Below, piece after piece: positions 8,307 through 16,934 of a DNA stretch of 64,000 nt. Numbering within the stretch: the first letter of the stretch is position 1; each line of letters opens with the position of its first letter. The notes under the pieces were generated by a model. The model saw only the letters and a program-made list of their open reading frames with translations, was not told where the DNA came from and made no database searches. The position numbers were made by a program, and so were the translations under genes. This DNA comes from JARRQJ01 sp963761035 (GTDB taxonomy: Bacteria; Pseudomonadota; Gammaproteobacteria; DRLM01): contig CAVXFH010000002.1 in the NCBI GenBank assembly GCA_963761035.1, positions 1,426,001 to 1,490,000 of the forward strand, given 5' to 3'.

Positions 8307-9313
8307 AAATACTGGCCGCTGATATCGGCGGCACCAAGACATTAGTGCACATCGCCGAGGTTCATGGCGCCCATATCAAGGTCCTCCATCAATCCCGATT
8401 TATTAGCAAATTATATAGAGACTTCGAAACTCTGCTTCGCGAGTTTCTCGATCAGGCGCCTGCCTTGTTGCGAGATACCATCAGCGGCGCCTGTTTCGGC
8501 GTTGCCGGGCCCATCAGCGGGCCAGCGGGAGGGCCGCGCCAAGCGATGATAACCAATTTACCTTGGCATATTGACGAAACCAAGTTGAGAGATCTGCTGC
8601 AAATATCCCGGGTGTGCTTGATCAATGACTTCTTCGCCACCGCCAGCGGTATTGAAGCCCTGAATAACGAGGATCTCGATGTCCTCAACCCTGGATCCGG
8701 AAGACCCCGCGCGCCACGTTTGGTGGTTGGCGCGGGTACCGGCTTAGGCGTTGCCCAGATATTGTGGTGTGACGGGCGCTACCGCGCCTTTGCTTCCGAG
8801 GGAGGGCATATCCATTTCGCCCCGACAGATGCCTTGCAAATTGAACTACTGGGTTATCTGTTAAAACTTTATGGCCGTGTCTCGTACGAGCGTTTACTGT
8901 CCGGCACGGGCCTTGTCAACATCCATCAATTCTTGGCGTTACGCAAGCAGGCCACCCTCGCAGCGGAACCGCATTCTGCTGAAGAAGCGCCGGATCCGGC
9001 CGCAGTGATCGTGGACTTGGCCCGCTCCGGCGATCTCGTCGCGCGACAAGCGCTGTCCATGTTCATTTCCATTTACGGAGCGACGGTAGGCGATCTCGCA
9101 TTGGTCAGCTTGGCCTATGGTGGAATCTATATCGCCGGCGGGATCGCCCCAAAACTCCGGATGGAAATGCGCGAGGGCGGATTTGTAGAAGCCTATGGAC
9201 AGAAGGGACGAATGTCCCCATTAGTGAAGCAAATGCCCGTTTCAATTATTCTTTCACAGGATATCGGCCTACTCGGGGCGTCCCTAGTAGCCTCGCGATT
9301 GCAAGGCTCTTGA
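8303..9313 (+). CDS. glk: Glucokinase (Glk family, Pfam PF02685 type)
   Basis: The 336-residue protein begins with the ATP phosphate-binding motif AADIGGTKTLV and contains VVGAGTGLGVAQILW and the adenosine motif GIYIAGGIAPKL. The active-site Asp lies in CLINDFFATASG. It phosphorylates glucose to glucose 6-phosphate, feeding the route in which the overlapping pgl gene acts. ATG 8303 overlaps the pgl stop. The family is Glk rather than ROK: the ROK zinc motif is absent. Confidence 0.94.
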   Translation: MKILAADIGGTKTLVHIAEVHGAHIKVLHQSRFISKLYRDFETLLREFLDQAPALLRDTISGACFGVAGPISGPAGGPRQAMITNLPWHIDETKLRDLLQISRVCLINDFFATASGIEALNNEDLDVLNPGSGRPRAPRLVVGAGTGLGVAQILWCDGRYRAFASEGGHIHFAPTDALQIELLGYLLKLYGRVSYERLLSGTGLVNIHQFLALRKQATLAAEPHSAEEAPDPAAVIVDLARSGDLVARQALSMFISIYGATVGDLALVSLAYGGIYIAGGIAPKLRMEMREGGFVEAYGQKGRMSPLVKQMPVSIILSQDIGLLGASLVASRLQGS

Positions 9314-9464
9314 TGGTGCCATCCTCAGACCGGTGGGCGCGGTTGGTCAAGCGTGACGCCGTGCAATTCCCTCTTATCAACGACAAGTGCACGCGTGCGC
9401 TCCAATCCACCCAAGGCGAGCAAAAGCCCCTCCGTTCTGCGCAGTGGAGCGTCGCAATTGTATG

Positions 9465-9491
9465 AAAAAGGGGAATGGCCTACCCCTTATT
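9465..9491 (-). terminator. Terminator between convergent glk and gyrB
   Basis: AAGGGG (9468-9473) pairs with CCCCTT (9483-9488) around a nine-base loop. On the minus strand the stem is followed by a run of five T, so it best serves gyrB. A second hairpin, CCCGGC/GCCGGG at 9499-9515, lies even closer to the gyrB stop. Confidence 0.55.
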
Positions 9492-9524
9492 TCCACATCC
9501 CGGCGCAATGCCGGGGCAATCGGC

Positions 9525-11945
9525 TCAAATATCCAAATTGGCCACTGACAAAGCGTTCTTTTCGATGAAGTCACGACGCGGTTCTACATGATCACCCATA
9601 AGGGTGGTGAATATCTCATCCGTTGCCACGGCATCTTCGATCCTGACCTGAAGGAGATGCCGCGACTCGGCATTCATGGTGGTCTCCCACAACTGCTCTG
9701 GATTCATCTCACCCAATCCCTTGTAACGCTGTATGTGCTGACCGCGTTTTGCTTCTTCCATGATCCAGATGAGAGCCTCTTTGAAAGTCTTGATATCAGC
9801 GCGTCGTTCCCCCCGCTGCACAAAGGCGCCTTCGCCCAGCAATCCATCCAGCTGTTGTCCTAGCTCCACGATGGCGCGATATTCGCCTGAGCTAAAAAAC
9901 TCGGCTCGTAGCATCCGGGCCGTGCTTACGCTATGTGCCGTCTCGATGATCGTCGCAACGTAGCCGTCACCGCCCTCTTCTTTCTCAAGTTGAAAGTCGT
10001 AGTGCGTTGCACCGCTGTTGCCGCGATATAAACGCTGTAGTAACTCCCCAAACCAAGACTGCGCCTTGGATAGATCGCGCATATTTTGAGGAGTCAAAGG
10101 CGGCATGTAAATCATGGCTTCAAGCAAGGTTTCAGGCACTCGACGCGCCAGGCGTTTGATGGTCGCCATAACCGCCAAGTAGCGGCTGGCCAGACTTTCA
10201 AAGGCCGGACCGCTAATTGCAGGCGCCACGGCATTTACCATTAATTGCGCCTCTTGCAGCGCCGTCTCCAGGAGATACTTGTTGAGTTCGCCATCGTCCT
10301 TAACATAGCGCTCCTGTTTACCCTTTTTAACCTTGTATAAAGGGGGTTGCGCGATATATAAATGGCCTCGCTCGATAAGTTCCGGCATCTGACGATAGAA
10401 GAAGGTCAGCAATAAGGTACGAATATGTGAACCGTCCACATCGGCGTCGGTCATGATAATCACCCGATGATAGCGGAGCTTATCCGGATTATATTCCTCG
10501 CGCCCGATGCCGCAGCCCAGGGCGGTAATCAATGTTACAATCTCAGAGGAAGAAAGCATCTTGTCGAACCTTGCCTTCTCCACGTTGAGGATCTTGCCCT
10601 TGAGGGGCAAAATGGCCTGATAGCGGCGATCGCGGCCCTGTTTGGCGGATCCGCCGGCGGAATCACCCTCGACCAAAAACAATTCGGATAAGGCAGGATC
10701 CTTTTCTTGGCAGTCGGCTAATTTTCCGGGCAAGCCGGCGATATCAAGGACGCCCTTGCGCCGGGTCATTTCTCTAGCCTTGCGCGCCGCTTCTCGGGCG
10801 CGGGCTGCGTCAATTATTTTAGCGGTTACGGCCCTGGCCTCAGCTGGCTTCTCCAGCAAAAATTCTTGAAGTTTCTCCGCGACAGCGGATTCCACCACGG
10901 CCTTAACCTCGGATGAAACCAACTTGTCCTTAGTTTGAGAAGAAAATTTTGGATCCGGAACCTTCACCGACAACACTGCCGTCAATCCCTCGCGTGCGTC
11001 ATCGCCGGTGGTCACTACCTTGGCCTTCTTGGCCGACCCTTCGTTCTCGATATACTGGTTCAAGGTGCGGGTCAAGGCACCACGAAACCCAGCCAAATGC
11101 GTGCCGCCATCGCGTTGCGGAATATTATTGGTGAAGCAAAAAATATTTTCCTGGTAAGAGTCGTTCCACTGCATCGCCAATTCCACGATCATATTGTCAC
11201 GCTCGGCAGAGAAATAAAATACTGAAGGGTGAAGTGGAGTTTTGTTGCGGTTGAGGTGTTCTACGAAGGCGCGTATGCCTCCTTCATACTTAAAGACATC
11301 GTGCTTTCCGTTGCGATCGTCATTCAACTCGATATGTACGCCAGAATTTAAAAAAGAAAGCTCCCTTAATCGTTTGGCAAGAATGTCATAGTGATATTCC
11401 GTGTTGGTAAATATAGTGGAGCTGGGTTTGAAGCGGATAATAGTGCCAGTAATATCACTGTCTCCAGCCTCCTCCAGAGGCGCGACGGGATTCCCCAGAC
11501 GATAGGTTTGCTTATAAATTTTGCCATCGCGGTGGATTGATAATTGCAGTTCCTCCGACAAGGCATTTACCACCGAAACACCTACGCCATGGAGTCCGCC
11601 GGAGACCTTATAGGAATTGCTGTCAAATTTACCTCCCGCATGGAGAACCGTCATGATCACCTCGGCGGCGGAGCGTCCTTCTTCGGGATGAAGGTCCACA
11701 GGGATGCCGCGTCCGTTATCAGAAACCGTCACGGAGCCATCAGCATGTATCGATACCTGAATCTTACTGCAATAGCCTGCCAAGGCCTCGTCGATGGCAT
11801 TGTCGACCACTTCAAACACCATATGGTGTAGCCCTGTGCCATCATCTGTATCACCAATGTACATGCCCGGGCGTTTCCGCACAGCATCAAGCCCTCTTAA
11901 GACTTTGATGTTTGAAGAATTATAGGTGTGGGTATCGTTGTTCAT
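9525..11945 (-). CDS. gyrB: DNA gyrase subunit B
   Basis: The 806-residue protein has the GHKL ATPase domain (KRPGMYIGD; EVVDNAIDEA; GLHGVGVSVVNAL), the transducer domain, a TOPRIM domain starting EGDSAGGSAKQGRDR with MTDADVDGSHIRTL, and the C-terminal QRYKGLGEMNPEQLW motif. The 160-residue insert typical of gammaproteobacterial GyrB is present. With GyrA it introduces negative supercoils using ATP. The start MNNDTHTYN fits the family. It is the last gene of the dnaA-dnaN-recF-gyrB series. Confidence 0.97.
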   Translation of the reverse strand: MNNDTHTYNSSNIKVLRGLDAVRKRPGMYIGDTDDGTGLHHMVFEVVDNAIDEALAGYCSKIQVSIHADGSVTVSDNGRGIPVDLHPEEGRSAAEVIMTVLHAGGKFDSNSYKVSGGLHGVGVSVVNALSEELQLSIHRDGKIYKQTYRLGNPVAPLEEAGDSDITGTIIRFKPSSTIFTNTEYHYDILAKRLRELSFLNSGVHIELNDDRNGKHDVFKYEGGIRAFVEHLNRNKTPLHPSVFYFSAERDNMIVELAMQWNDSYQENIFCFTNNIPQRDGGTHLAGFRGALTRTLNQYIENEGSAKKAKVVTTGDDAREGLTAVLSVKVPDPKFSSQTKDKLVSSEVKAVVESAVAEKLQEFLLEKPAEARAVTAKIIDAARAREAARKAREMTRRKGVLDIAGLPGKLADCQEKDPALSELFLVEGDSAGGSAKQGRDRRYQAILPLKGKILNVEKARFDKMLSSSEIVTLITALGCGIGREEYNPDKLRYHRVIIMTDADVDGSHIRTLLLTFFYRQMPELIERGHLYIAQPPLYKVKKGKQERYVKDDGELNKYLLETALQEAQLMVNAVAPAISGPAFESLASRYLAVMATIKRLARRVPETLLEAMIYMPPLTPQNMRDLSKAQSWFGELLQRLYRGNSGATHYDFQLEKEEGGDGYVATIIETAHSVSTARMLRAEFFSSGEYRAIVELGQQLDGLLGEGAFVQRGERRADIKTFKEALIWIMEEAKRGQHIQRYKGLGEMNPEQLWETTMNAESRHLLQVRIEDAVATDEIFTTLMGDHVEPRRDFIEKNALSVANLDI

Positions 11946-12046
11946 CTCGCGTCCCTATCGGCGGACATGCATTATATCATTTCCTCTCGGGAATATGCAG
12001 TTATATTATTATTAATAACAACGAGTTAGCTTGTTGCCCTAGGCTC

Positions 12047-13111
12047 TCAGCATGGCGTTATTTCCCCTTGTTCCACGTGAAACCATTTGATCGGTAGTTC
12101 ATCACTCACCGGTAGGGATTGTCTCTCCGTTACGGTCAAAATCACCTGTGCCTTCAGTTCAGCCAATACCGTCATCAAGCGATGACGATGGTGGACATCA
12201 AGCTCGGCCACCAAGTCATCGAATAAAATAATAGGCCTGAGAGCTGTTGCCTCGTTTAACAAGGCAACTTGTGCCAGCAACATAGCTATAACCAATAGCT
12301 TTTGCTGTCCCCGTGAAACTATGTCTCGAGCCGGCCGATTCCCAATCTTTATAATGATGTCCGCCCGGTGTGGCCCATGGCGGGTAAAGCCATATTCCAA
12401 GTCTTGTTGCAGTGAGGTGCGTAGTGCCTCCATAAAATCCAGTCCTGGCCGCCACCCGCAAGCAAAATTTAAACTAACCTCGTCCAAATGGACGAGTCGC
12501 TCAAGATATTGATCAACATAGGGCTCGAGCTTGCCCAAATAGGCACGGCGCAATGTCGTTATATCTTCTGCTGCTCTAGCCAATTCATTATCCCAAACAG
12601 TTTCTATACCGGGGGTGCCTAGGACCAGCGCCTTGTTTCTTTGCTTTATTCCACGCTGGTAACGACGCCATACCGATGGGAAACTCGGTTCCACGTGAAA
12701 CACTCCCCAATCTAAAAACCGCCTCCTCCGCTGAGGACCTTCAGAAATTAGCAAATGGCTGTCTGGACTGATAAAGAGAAGGGGCAATTGAGCAGCCAGA
12801 TCGAGTCTACTATGTGCCACTTGTCCACCTATACGGAACTCAATGCCTTTGTCCCGATATTCAATCCCAATTGGGGTATTTGTGAATTCTAGTTTTCCTG
12901 CTACTAAAAATTGCTCGGCGCCATTCTGGAGGACTCGTTCAAGATCCCGTGTTCGAAAGGATGTTCCCCGCCCTAAAAGATAGAGGGCCTCTAAAAAGCT
13001 GGTCTTGCCGCTTCCATTTAGACCATAGAGACCATTGAACCCAGGGCTCAAATCCACTCGTGCTGAATGCAAGTTGCGTATATTCTGGATTTCTAGCCGC
13101 GATATACCCAT
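12047..13111 (-). CDS. recF: DNA replication and repair protein RecF
   Basis: An SMC-like ATPase: Walker A GLNGSGKTSFLEALYLLGRG near residue 32, signature DIVSRGQQKLLVIAMLLAQ and Walker B ILFDDLVAELD near the C-terminus. It loads RecA at gaps with RecO and RecR. ATG 13111 (354 residues) aligns with the usual RecF start; a GTG at 13123 would add four residues. The gene carries two near-perfect parS sites in its coding sequence (12069-12084 and 12687-12702). Confidence 0.94.
   Translation of the reverse strand: MGISRLEIQNIRNLHSARVDLSPGFNGLYGLNGSGKTSFLEALYLLGRGTSFRTRDLERVLQNGAEQFLVAGKLEFTNTPIGIEYRDKGIEFRIGGQVAHSRLDLAAQLPLLFISPDSHLLISEGPQRRRRFLDWGVFHVEPSFPSVWRRYQRGIKQRNKALVLGTPGIETVWDNELARAAEDITTLRRAYLGKLEPYVDQYLERLVHLDEVSLNFACGWRPGLDFMEALRTSLQQDLEYGFTRHGPHRADIIIKIGNRPARDIVSRGQQKLLVIAMLLAQVALLNEATALRPIILFDDLVAELDVHHRHRLMTVLAELKAQVILTVTERQSLPVSDELPIKWFHVEQGEITPC
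12069..12084. promoter_or_regulatory. parS: Putative parS site 1
   Basis: TGTTCCACGTGAAACC matches the ParB-binding consensus TGTTNCACGTGAAACA at all but the last position, and it carries the central CACGTG palindrome. It lies in the 3' end of recF, about 18 kb from parB. Confidence 0.8.
12687..12702. promoter_or_regulatory. parS: Putative parS site 2
   Basis: GGTTCCACGTGAAACA matches the parS consensus at all but the first position. It lies 618 bases from the first site, also inside recF. Several parS sites close to oriC are usual for chromosomal ParABS systems. Confidence 0.8.
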
Positions 13112-13177
13112 CAAACAAATCACTTCACGTCGGTTGATTGATCTCCAGGATACGAAGAAATTAATTTAAGTTTTGAA

Positions 13178-14278
13178 CTATAAGCGCATGGGCATAACGA
13201 CATACCTGCAATCATCTGCCCCTGGGACATGTATCAGACAACAGCTGTTAGCATCTGAAAGACGAATCTCAACGTTTTCATCGACCACAGCCTGCAAGGC
13301 ATCCAACACATACGTGGCATTAAACCCTATTTCAAGATTCGCACCGGAATATTCAATGCTAACCTCTTCTTCCGCTTCTTCTTGCTCAGGGTTATGGGCT
13401 AAAACCCGTAAAATGTTCGGCTCCAACTGAAAGCGAATGCTACGGTATTTTTCATTTGTTAGGATAGAAGTGCGAAGCACGGCTTGCCTCAAGTCTTCCC
13501 GGTTAGCTATTAGACTTTTGTCCGTATTTTGTGGGATAACACGTTGATAATCTGGGAACCGCCCATCGATTAACTTCGTAGTAAACCGAAGGTTAGTCGT
13601 TCTCATCCGTAAGTGATTAGGGCCTATTTCTATTTCAACTGCTTGCTCAGTTTCCTCGAGCAGCTTTTGTATTTCCAAGACCCCCTTGCGAGGCACTATA
13701 ATTTGTTGATTTCCATCTACTTTTATTGGAGAAGCCATCTGGCATATCGCTAACCTGTGACCATCAGTTGCTACTGCACACAACTCACCCCCACCAACCT
13801 CCAGCAATAACCCATTGAGATAATAACGAACATCTTGGTGCGCCATTGCAAATTGAGTATGTTCAATGAGTTGCTTTAGGCTATTTTGTTCTATGGAAAA
13901 ACTGAGATGTGAACGAATCTCATCCACGGCTGGAAATTCACTTGCGGGCAAACTGGCCAAGATAAAACGACTCTTACCGGAGCGGATTATGGCCCGATCC
14001 TTTTCAAGGCTGACATCAAGCATTGCGCCTTCTGGTAATGCGCGACAAATATCCAAGAATTTACGCGCGGGCAGTGTTGTTGTTCCTGCCTCGGTACCAT
14101 CCAAGTCAGTGGACACCACCAATTCCACTTCAGAATCGGTTGCGGTCAGTGTCAAGTTATCTGATTCGGCTTTTACTAAAACATTTGACAGAATAGGTAA
14201 GGTCTGGCGACGCTCCACAACACTGCTTATCATTTGCAAGGGCCTTAGTATTGCTTCGCGTTGAATAGTAAATTTCAT
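13178..14278 (-). CDS. dnaN: DNA polymerase III beta subunit (sliding clamp)
   Basis: The 366 residues cover three clamp domains, from MKFTIQREAILRPLQ at the start to the characteristic C-terminal end (YVVMPMRL). Typical blocks are NVLVKAESDNLTLTATDSEVEL and RYYLNGLLLEV. The protein forms the ring that tethers Pol III to DNA and binds RecF-region partners. It lies between dnaA and recF in the standard order. A promoter is visible just upstream (TTAGAC and TATAGT with 17 bases between). Confidence 0.97.
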   Translation of the reverse strand: MKFTIQREAILRPLQMISSVVERRQTLPILSNVLVKAESDNLTLTATDSEVELVVSTDLDGTEAGTTTLPARKFLDICRALPEGAMLDVSLEKDRAIIRSGKSRFILASLPASEFPAVDEIRSHLSFSIEQNSLKQLIEHTQFAMAHQDVRYYLNGLLLEVGGGELCAVATDGHRLAICQMASPIKVDGNQQIIVPRKGVLEIQKLLEETEQAVEIEIGPNHLRMRTTNLRFTTKLIDGRFPDYQRVIPQNTDKSLIANREDLRQAVLRTSILTNEKYRSIRFQLEPNILRVLAHNPEQEEAEEEVSIEYSGANLEIGFNATYVLDALQAVVDENVEIRLSDANSCCLIHVPGADDCRYVVMPMRL

Positions 14279-14486
14279 ATTCTTTACCTAAAAGTAGATA
14301 TTATGATTACTATAATTAAGCCGGTGTACAAGTCTAAAATTTAATATTAAATAAATTAAAAACAATATGTTGCTATGTTAATAGCTAGATGCATAACGGC
14401 ATTGTCATCTTGTTATCAATACTGTATGAAATGTGTATAACTTGCATTAAGGTATTTTCCAGGAAGTTATACATAGGTTGATCACA
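14279..14486. other. oriC: Candidate oriC: AT-rich dnaA-dnaN intergenic region with DnaA boxes
   Basis: The 208-base gap has a very AT-rich stretch (about 14335-14395), a perfect DnaA box at 14432-14440 (TGTGTATAA, the complement of TTATACACA) and an 8/9 match TTATACATA at 14467-14475. Such a DNA-unwinding-like stretch beside DnaA boxes is what an origin needs. The number of boxes is small, and the dnaA-rpmH gap also holds a perfect box, so the functional origin could be there or span both. Confidence 0.45.
14309..14337 (-). promoter_or_regulatory. Candidate dnaN promoter
   Basis: Read on the minus strand, TTAGAC and TATAGT are 17 bases apart, ending about 30 bases before the dnaN ATG. This is a good sigma-70-type match within AT-rich DNA. 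Confidence 0.5.
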
Positions 14487-15824
14487 TCAATTAGTAAGCG
14501 TTCTTAACAGGTTTACATAATCTTCCCGAATGCGATTTTCCTGCTCGCGTAATTCATGAATTTTACGACAAGCATGCATAACCGTCGTATGATCGCGACC
14601 GCCAAATGCATCCCCAATTTCCGGTAAACTATGATTGGTTAATTCTTTTGCAAGCGCCATAGCAAGCTGGCGCGGTCGCGCTACCGAACGGCTGCGCCTC
14701 TCCGATAACAAGTCTGCAACCCTTATTTTGTAATAATCGGCTACTGTTTTCTGGATATTTTCGACAGTAACTAACTTGTCTTGGAGGGCTAAAAGGTCTT
14801 TCAAGGCGTCTTTAGCAAAATCCAAGGTAATAGCGAGACCGGTGAACTTTGCATTTGCCACCACCCGCCGTAAAGCCCCTTCTAATTCACGAATATTAGA
14901 ACGAATGCGTTTGGCGATAAAAAAAGCCACTTCAGGCGTTAATTCGGCGTCCATTTGTGCGGCTTTGCTCATAAGGATAGCTACGCGCGTCTCAAGCTCG
15001 GCGGGTTCGATGGAAACAGTAAGCCCCCAGCCAAAACGAGACTTGAGTCTTTCCTCAAGGCCGTCGACCTCTTTCGGATAGCGGTCACAAGTTAAAATGA
15101 TCTGTTGACGACCCTCTAATAGAGCATTGAAAGTATGAAAGAACTCCTCCTGTGAGCGCTCCTTGCCGGCGAAAAATTGGATATCATCGATCAGAAGGGC
15201 GTCAACGGATCGGTAGAAACGCTTAAACTCGTTGATGGCATTGTGCTGCAAGGCCTTCACCATATCAGCTACGAATCGTTCGGAATGGAGATAGACAATT
15301 TGGGCTGTTGGGTTTTTTTTCAGCATTAGGTTGCCTACCGCATGCATAAGATGGGTCTTTCCCAAGCCGACACCTCCGTAGATAAATAACGGATTGTAAG
15401 CGGTTCCTGGATTTTCAGCGACCTGGGTTGATGCTGCTCGCGCCAACTGATTGGACTTGCCTTCCACGAAGGAATCAAAGTTGAACTCAGGCCGCAAATT
15501 GGAGGGACTACGGCTGGCGTCACCCTTGCGTCGAAATTCGGAAACAGCGGCGACGGGCTCCGGCCGCAGGCGTGATACGATCGGCTTTACCGTTCCGACC
15601 TGCAGTACGACTTGGGAGCCTTGCTTGATATTTTTGACGATATCGCTGATATGACCAATTAAGCGTTCGTTTATCCAGTCAAGTACGAAGCGGTTTGGCG
15701 CGAGAAGACGTAGGGTCTCACCTTCTTCTACGGCGTGCAAAGGGCGTATCCAGGTATTGAACTGTTGCGGCGAAAGTTCATTCTCAAGATAAGCAACACA
15801 CTTTTGCCACAAAGACGAGTCCAC
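14487..15824 (-). CDS. dnaA: Chromosomal replication initiator DnaA
   Basis: The 445 residues show domain I (MDSSLWQKCVAYLENEL), a short linker, the AAA+ domain with Walker A YGGVGLGKTHLMHAVGN and Walker B ALLIDDIQFF, and the DNA-binding domain IV with signature GDAFGGRDHTTVMHACRKI. The start codon is GTG at 15824, preceded by GGGGAGAGGA. DnaA binds DnaA boxes and opens the origin. The promoter region carries a perfect DnaA box, which suggests autoregulation. Confidence 0.97.
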   Translation of the reverse strand: MDSSLWQKCVAYLENELSPQQFNTWIRPLHAVEEGETLRLLAPNRFVLDWINERLIGHISDIVKNIKQGSQVVLQVGTVKPIVSRLRPEPVAAVSEFRRKGDASRSPSNLRPEFNFDSFVEGKSNQLARAASTQVAENPGTAYNPLFIYGGVGLGKTHLMHAVGNLMLKKNPTAQIVYLHSERFVADMVKALQHNAINEFKRFYRSVDALLIDDIQFFAGKERSQEEFFHTFNALLEGRQQIILTCDRYPKEVDGLEERLKSRFGWGLTVSIEPAELETRVAILMSKAAQMDAELTPEVAFFIAKRIRSNIRELEGALRRVVANAKFTGLAITLDFAKDALKDLLALQDKLVTVENIQKTVADYYKIRVADLLSERRSRSVARPRQLAMALAKELTNHSLPEIGDAFGGRDHTTVMHACRKIHELREQENRIREDYVNLLRTLTN

Positions 15825-15875
15825 GCGTCCTCTCCCCCCATCAGAATCTCTCCCAGCCCCGAGAGAGCCAAGCAG

Positions 15876-15904
15876 TCTATACCGGTTCAGCTAAGTTATC
15901 CACA
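15876..15904 (-). promoter_or_regulatory. dnaA promoter with overlapping DnaA box
   Basis: On the minus strand TATAGA (15876-15881) is a fair -10. The perfect DnaA box TTATCCACA (plus strand 15896-15904) covers the -35 position 17 bases away. DnaA bound here would block RNA polymerase, the classic arrangement for autorepression. Confidence 0.6.
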
Positions 15905-15933
15905 TCCTTCTCGCCGATTTTTTGATGGTTCTA

Positions 15934-15963
15934 TTGACAGAGATTGGAAAAAATCGTTACTCT
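15934..15963 (+). promoter_or_regulatory. Candidate rpmH operon promoter
   Basis: A perfect TTGACA at 15934-15939 is followed after 18 bases by TACTCT, a weak -10. It points toward rpmH and away from dnaA. Confidence 0.45.
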
Positions 15964-16030
15964 ACCGCGCTTTCCAATAGAGCCCACGGCGTAGCTGAGA
16001 AAATAACCTTTCGGTGGTATTGGAGATGCT

Positions 16031-16195
16031 ATGCCGCCGTTAGCCCTCCCGGATTGGATTGCCGAGGCGCGACCGCGTTATCTAGAGACGCGTCGCGATG
16101 AAAATGCATTGTTACAGGCATTTGATAGGTGCTCGTCGCTTAATAGCGCTCCAGTTAGTTGCGGGATATTTGTTTTAATAGTTGTAATCGGATAG
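16031..16195 (+). CDS. Possible 54-residue small protein before rpmH
   Basis: The ATG at 16031 has GGAG about seven bases upstream and opens a 54-codon frame ending five bases before the rpmH start. The first 35 residues are charged (PDWIAEARPRYLETRRDENALL) and the last 15 are hydrophobic (GIFVLIVVIG), suggesting a membrane-seeking tail. No family is recognised, and the region is usually a leader for rpmH, so this may be chance. Confidence 0.3.
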   Translation: MPPLALPDWIAEARPRYLETRRDENALLQAFDRCSSLNSAPVSCGIFVLIVVIG

Positions 16196-16199
16196 AGCC

Positions 16200-16334
16200 A
16201 TGAAACGAACCTATCAACCCAGTAATCTTCACCGCAAGCGCACGCATGGCTTCCGTGTGCGCATGAGTACCGCCAAAGGCCGGCAGGTTATAAAAAATCG
16301 CCGAGCGAAGGGGCGGGCGCGGCTCACCCCGTAA
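16200..16334 (+). CDS. rpmH: 50S ribosomal protein L34
   Basis: The 44-residue product MKRTYQPSNLHRKRTHGF... ending RRAKGRARLTP is an unmistakable L34: short, very basic, with the conserved KRTxQPS start. It is part of the large ribosomal subunit. It heads the rpmH-rnpA-yidD-yidC-mnmE series, divergent from dnaA. Confidence 0.98.
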   Translation: MKRTYQPSNLHRKRTHGFRVRMSTAKGRQVIKNRRAKGRARLTP

Positions 16335-16351
16335 AACGCGATTGTTGACTC

Positions 16352-16726
16352 TTGAGTACAATTCGCTGGCGTTTCGGCTGGCGCAATAGGCTGGTCAAGT
16401 CAAGTGAATATCAGCGCATCTTCGACGATAAGACATATCAGTTATCGGGGGGGGGGCTAAGCATCTTGGTTCGCGGTAATCGTGTTGATTATCCGCGATT
16501 GGGGGTCATCGTGTCTTTACGCATTGCACGGCGGGCGGTAGCGAGAAACCGTATTAAGCGGATTATCCGGGAAAGTTTCCGGATGCAGCAGCAAAAGATC
16601 AAAGGTTGGGACGTTGTGGTTATTGCACGGCCTGGCGCGGTTAAGCAAAGCAACCAGGAGTTGTTTGCGAGTTTGGAAGGGCATTGGAAGAAACTGGAGC
16701 AATGCGCAAGGTCCTCGTCTACTTAA
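16352..16726 (+). CDS. rnpA: Ribonuclease P protein component
   Basis: The basic 124-residue protein has the RNase P protein signature RNRIKRIIRESFR near residue 69, plus the PRLGVIVSLRIARRAVARN block. It binds the RNA subunit to process tRNA 5' ends. The start is probably TTG 16352, which lies 17 bases after rpmH. A run of ten G at 16447-16456 encodes GGG in a loop; slippage here would shift the frame. Confidence 0.93.
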   Translation: MSTIRWRFGWRNRLVKSSEYQRIFDDKTYQLSGGGLSILVRGNRVDYPRLGVIVSLRIARRAVARNRIKRIIRESFRMQQQKIKGWDVVVIARPGAVKQSNQELFASLEGHWKKLEQCARSSST

Positions 16727-16932
16727 TACGCGCTTATCGTGTAGCGTTAAGTCCTTTTCTGGGCAATAACTGCCGCTTCTATCCTTCGTGTTCCTGCTAT
16801 ACCGAGCAAGCGATCGAGCGACATGGCGCCATCGGCGGCTCTTGGCTGGCAATGCGCAGGATTTTGCGTTGTCATCCTTGGCATGAGGGCGGATGCGACC
16901 CGGTGCCCGAAAAATTTCGACGACATTCTTAA
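16702..16932 (+). CDS. yidD: Membrane protein insertion efficiency factor YidD
   Basis: The 76-residue product has the YidD Cys-rich signature CRFYPSCSCYTEQAIERHGAI followed by LRCHPWHEGGCDPVP. The ATG at 16702 overlaps the rnpA 3' end, as usual. It has an amphipathic N-terminus and sits at the inner membrane, aiding insertion by YidC, whose gene follows directly. Confidence 0.95.
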   Translation: MRKVLVYLIRAYRVALSPFLGNNCRFYPSCSCYTEQAIERHGAIGGSWLAMRRILRCHPWHEGGCDPVPEKFRRHS

Positions 16933-16934
16933 AT

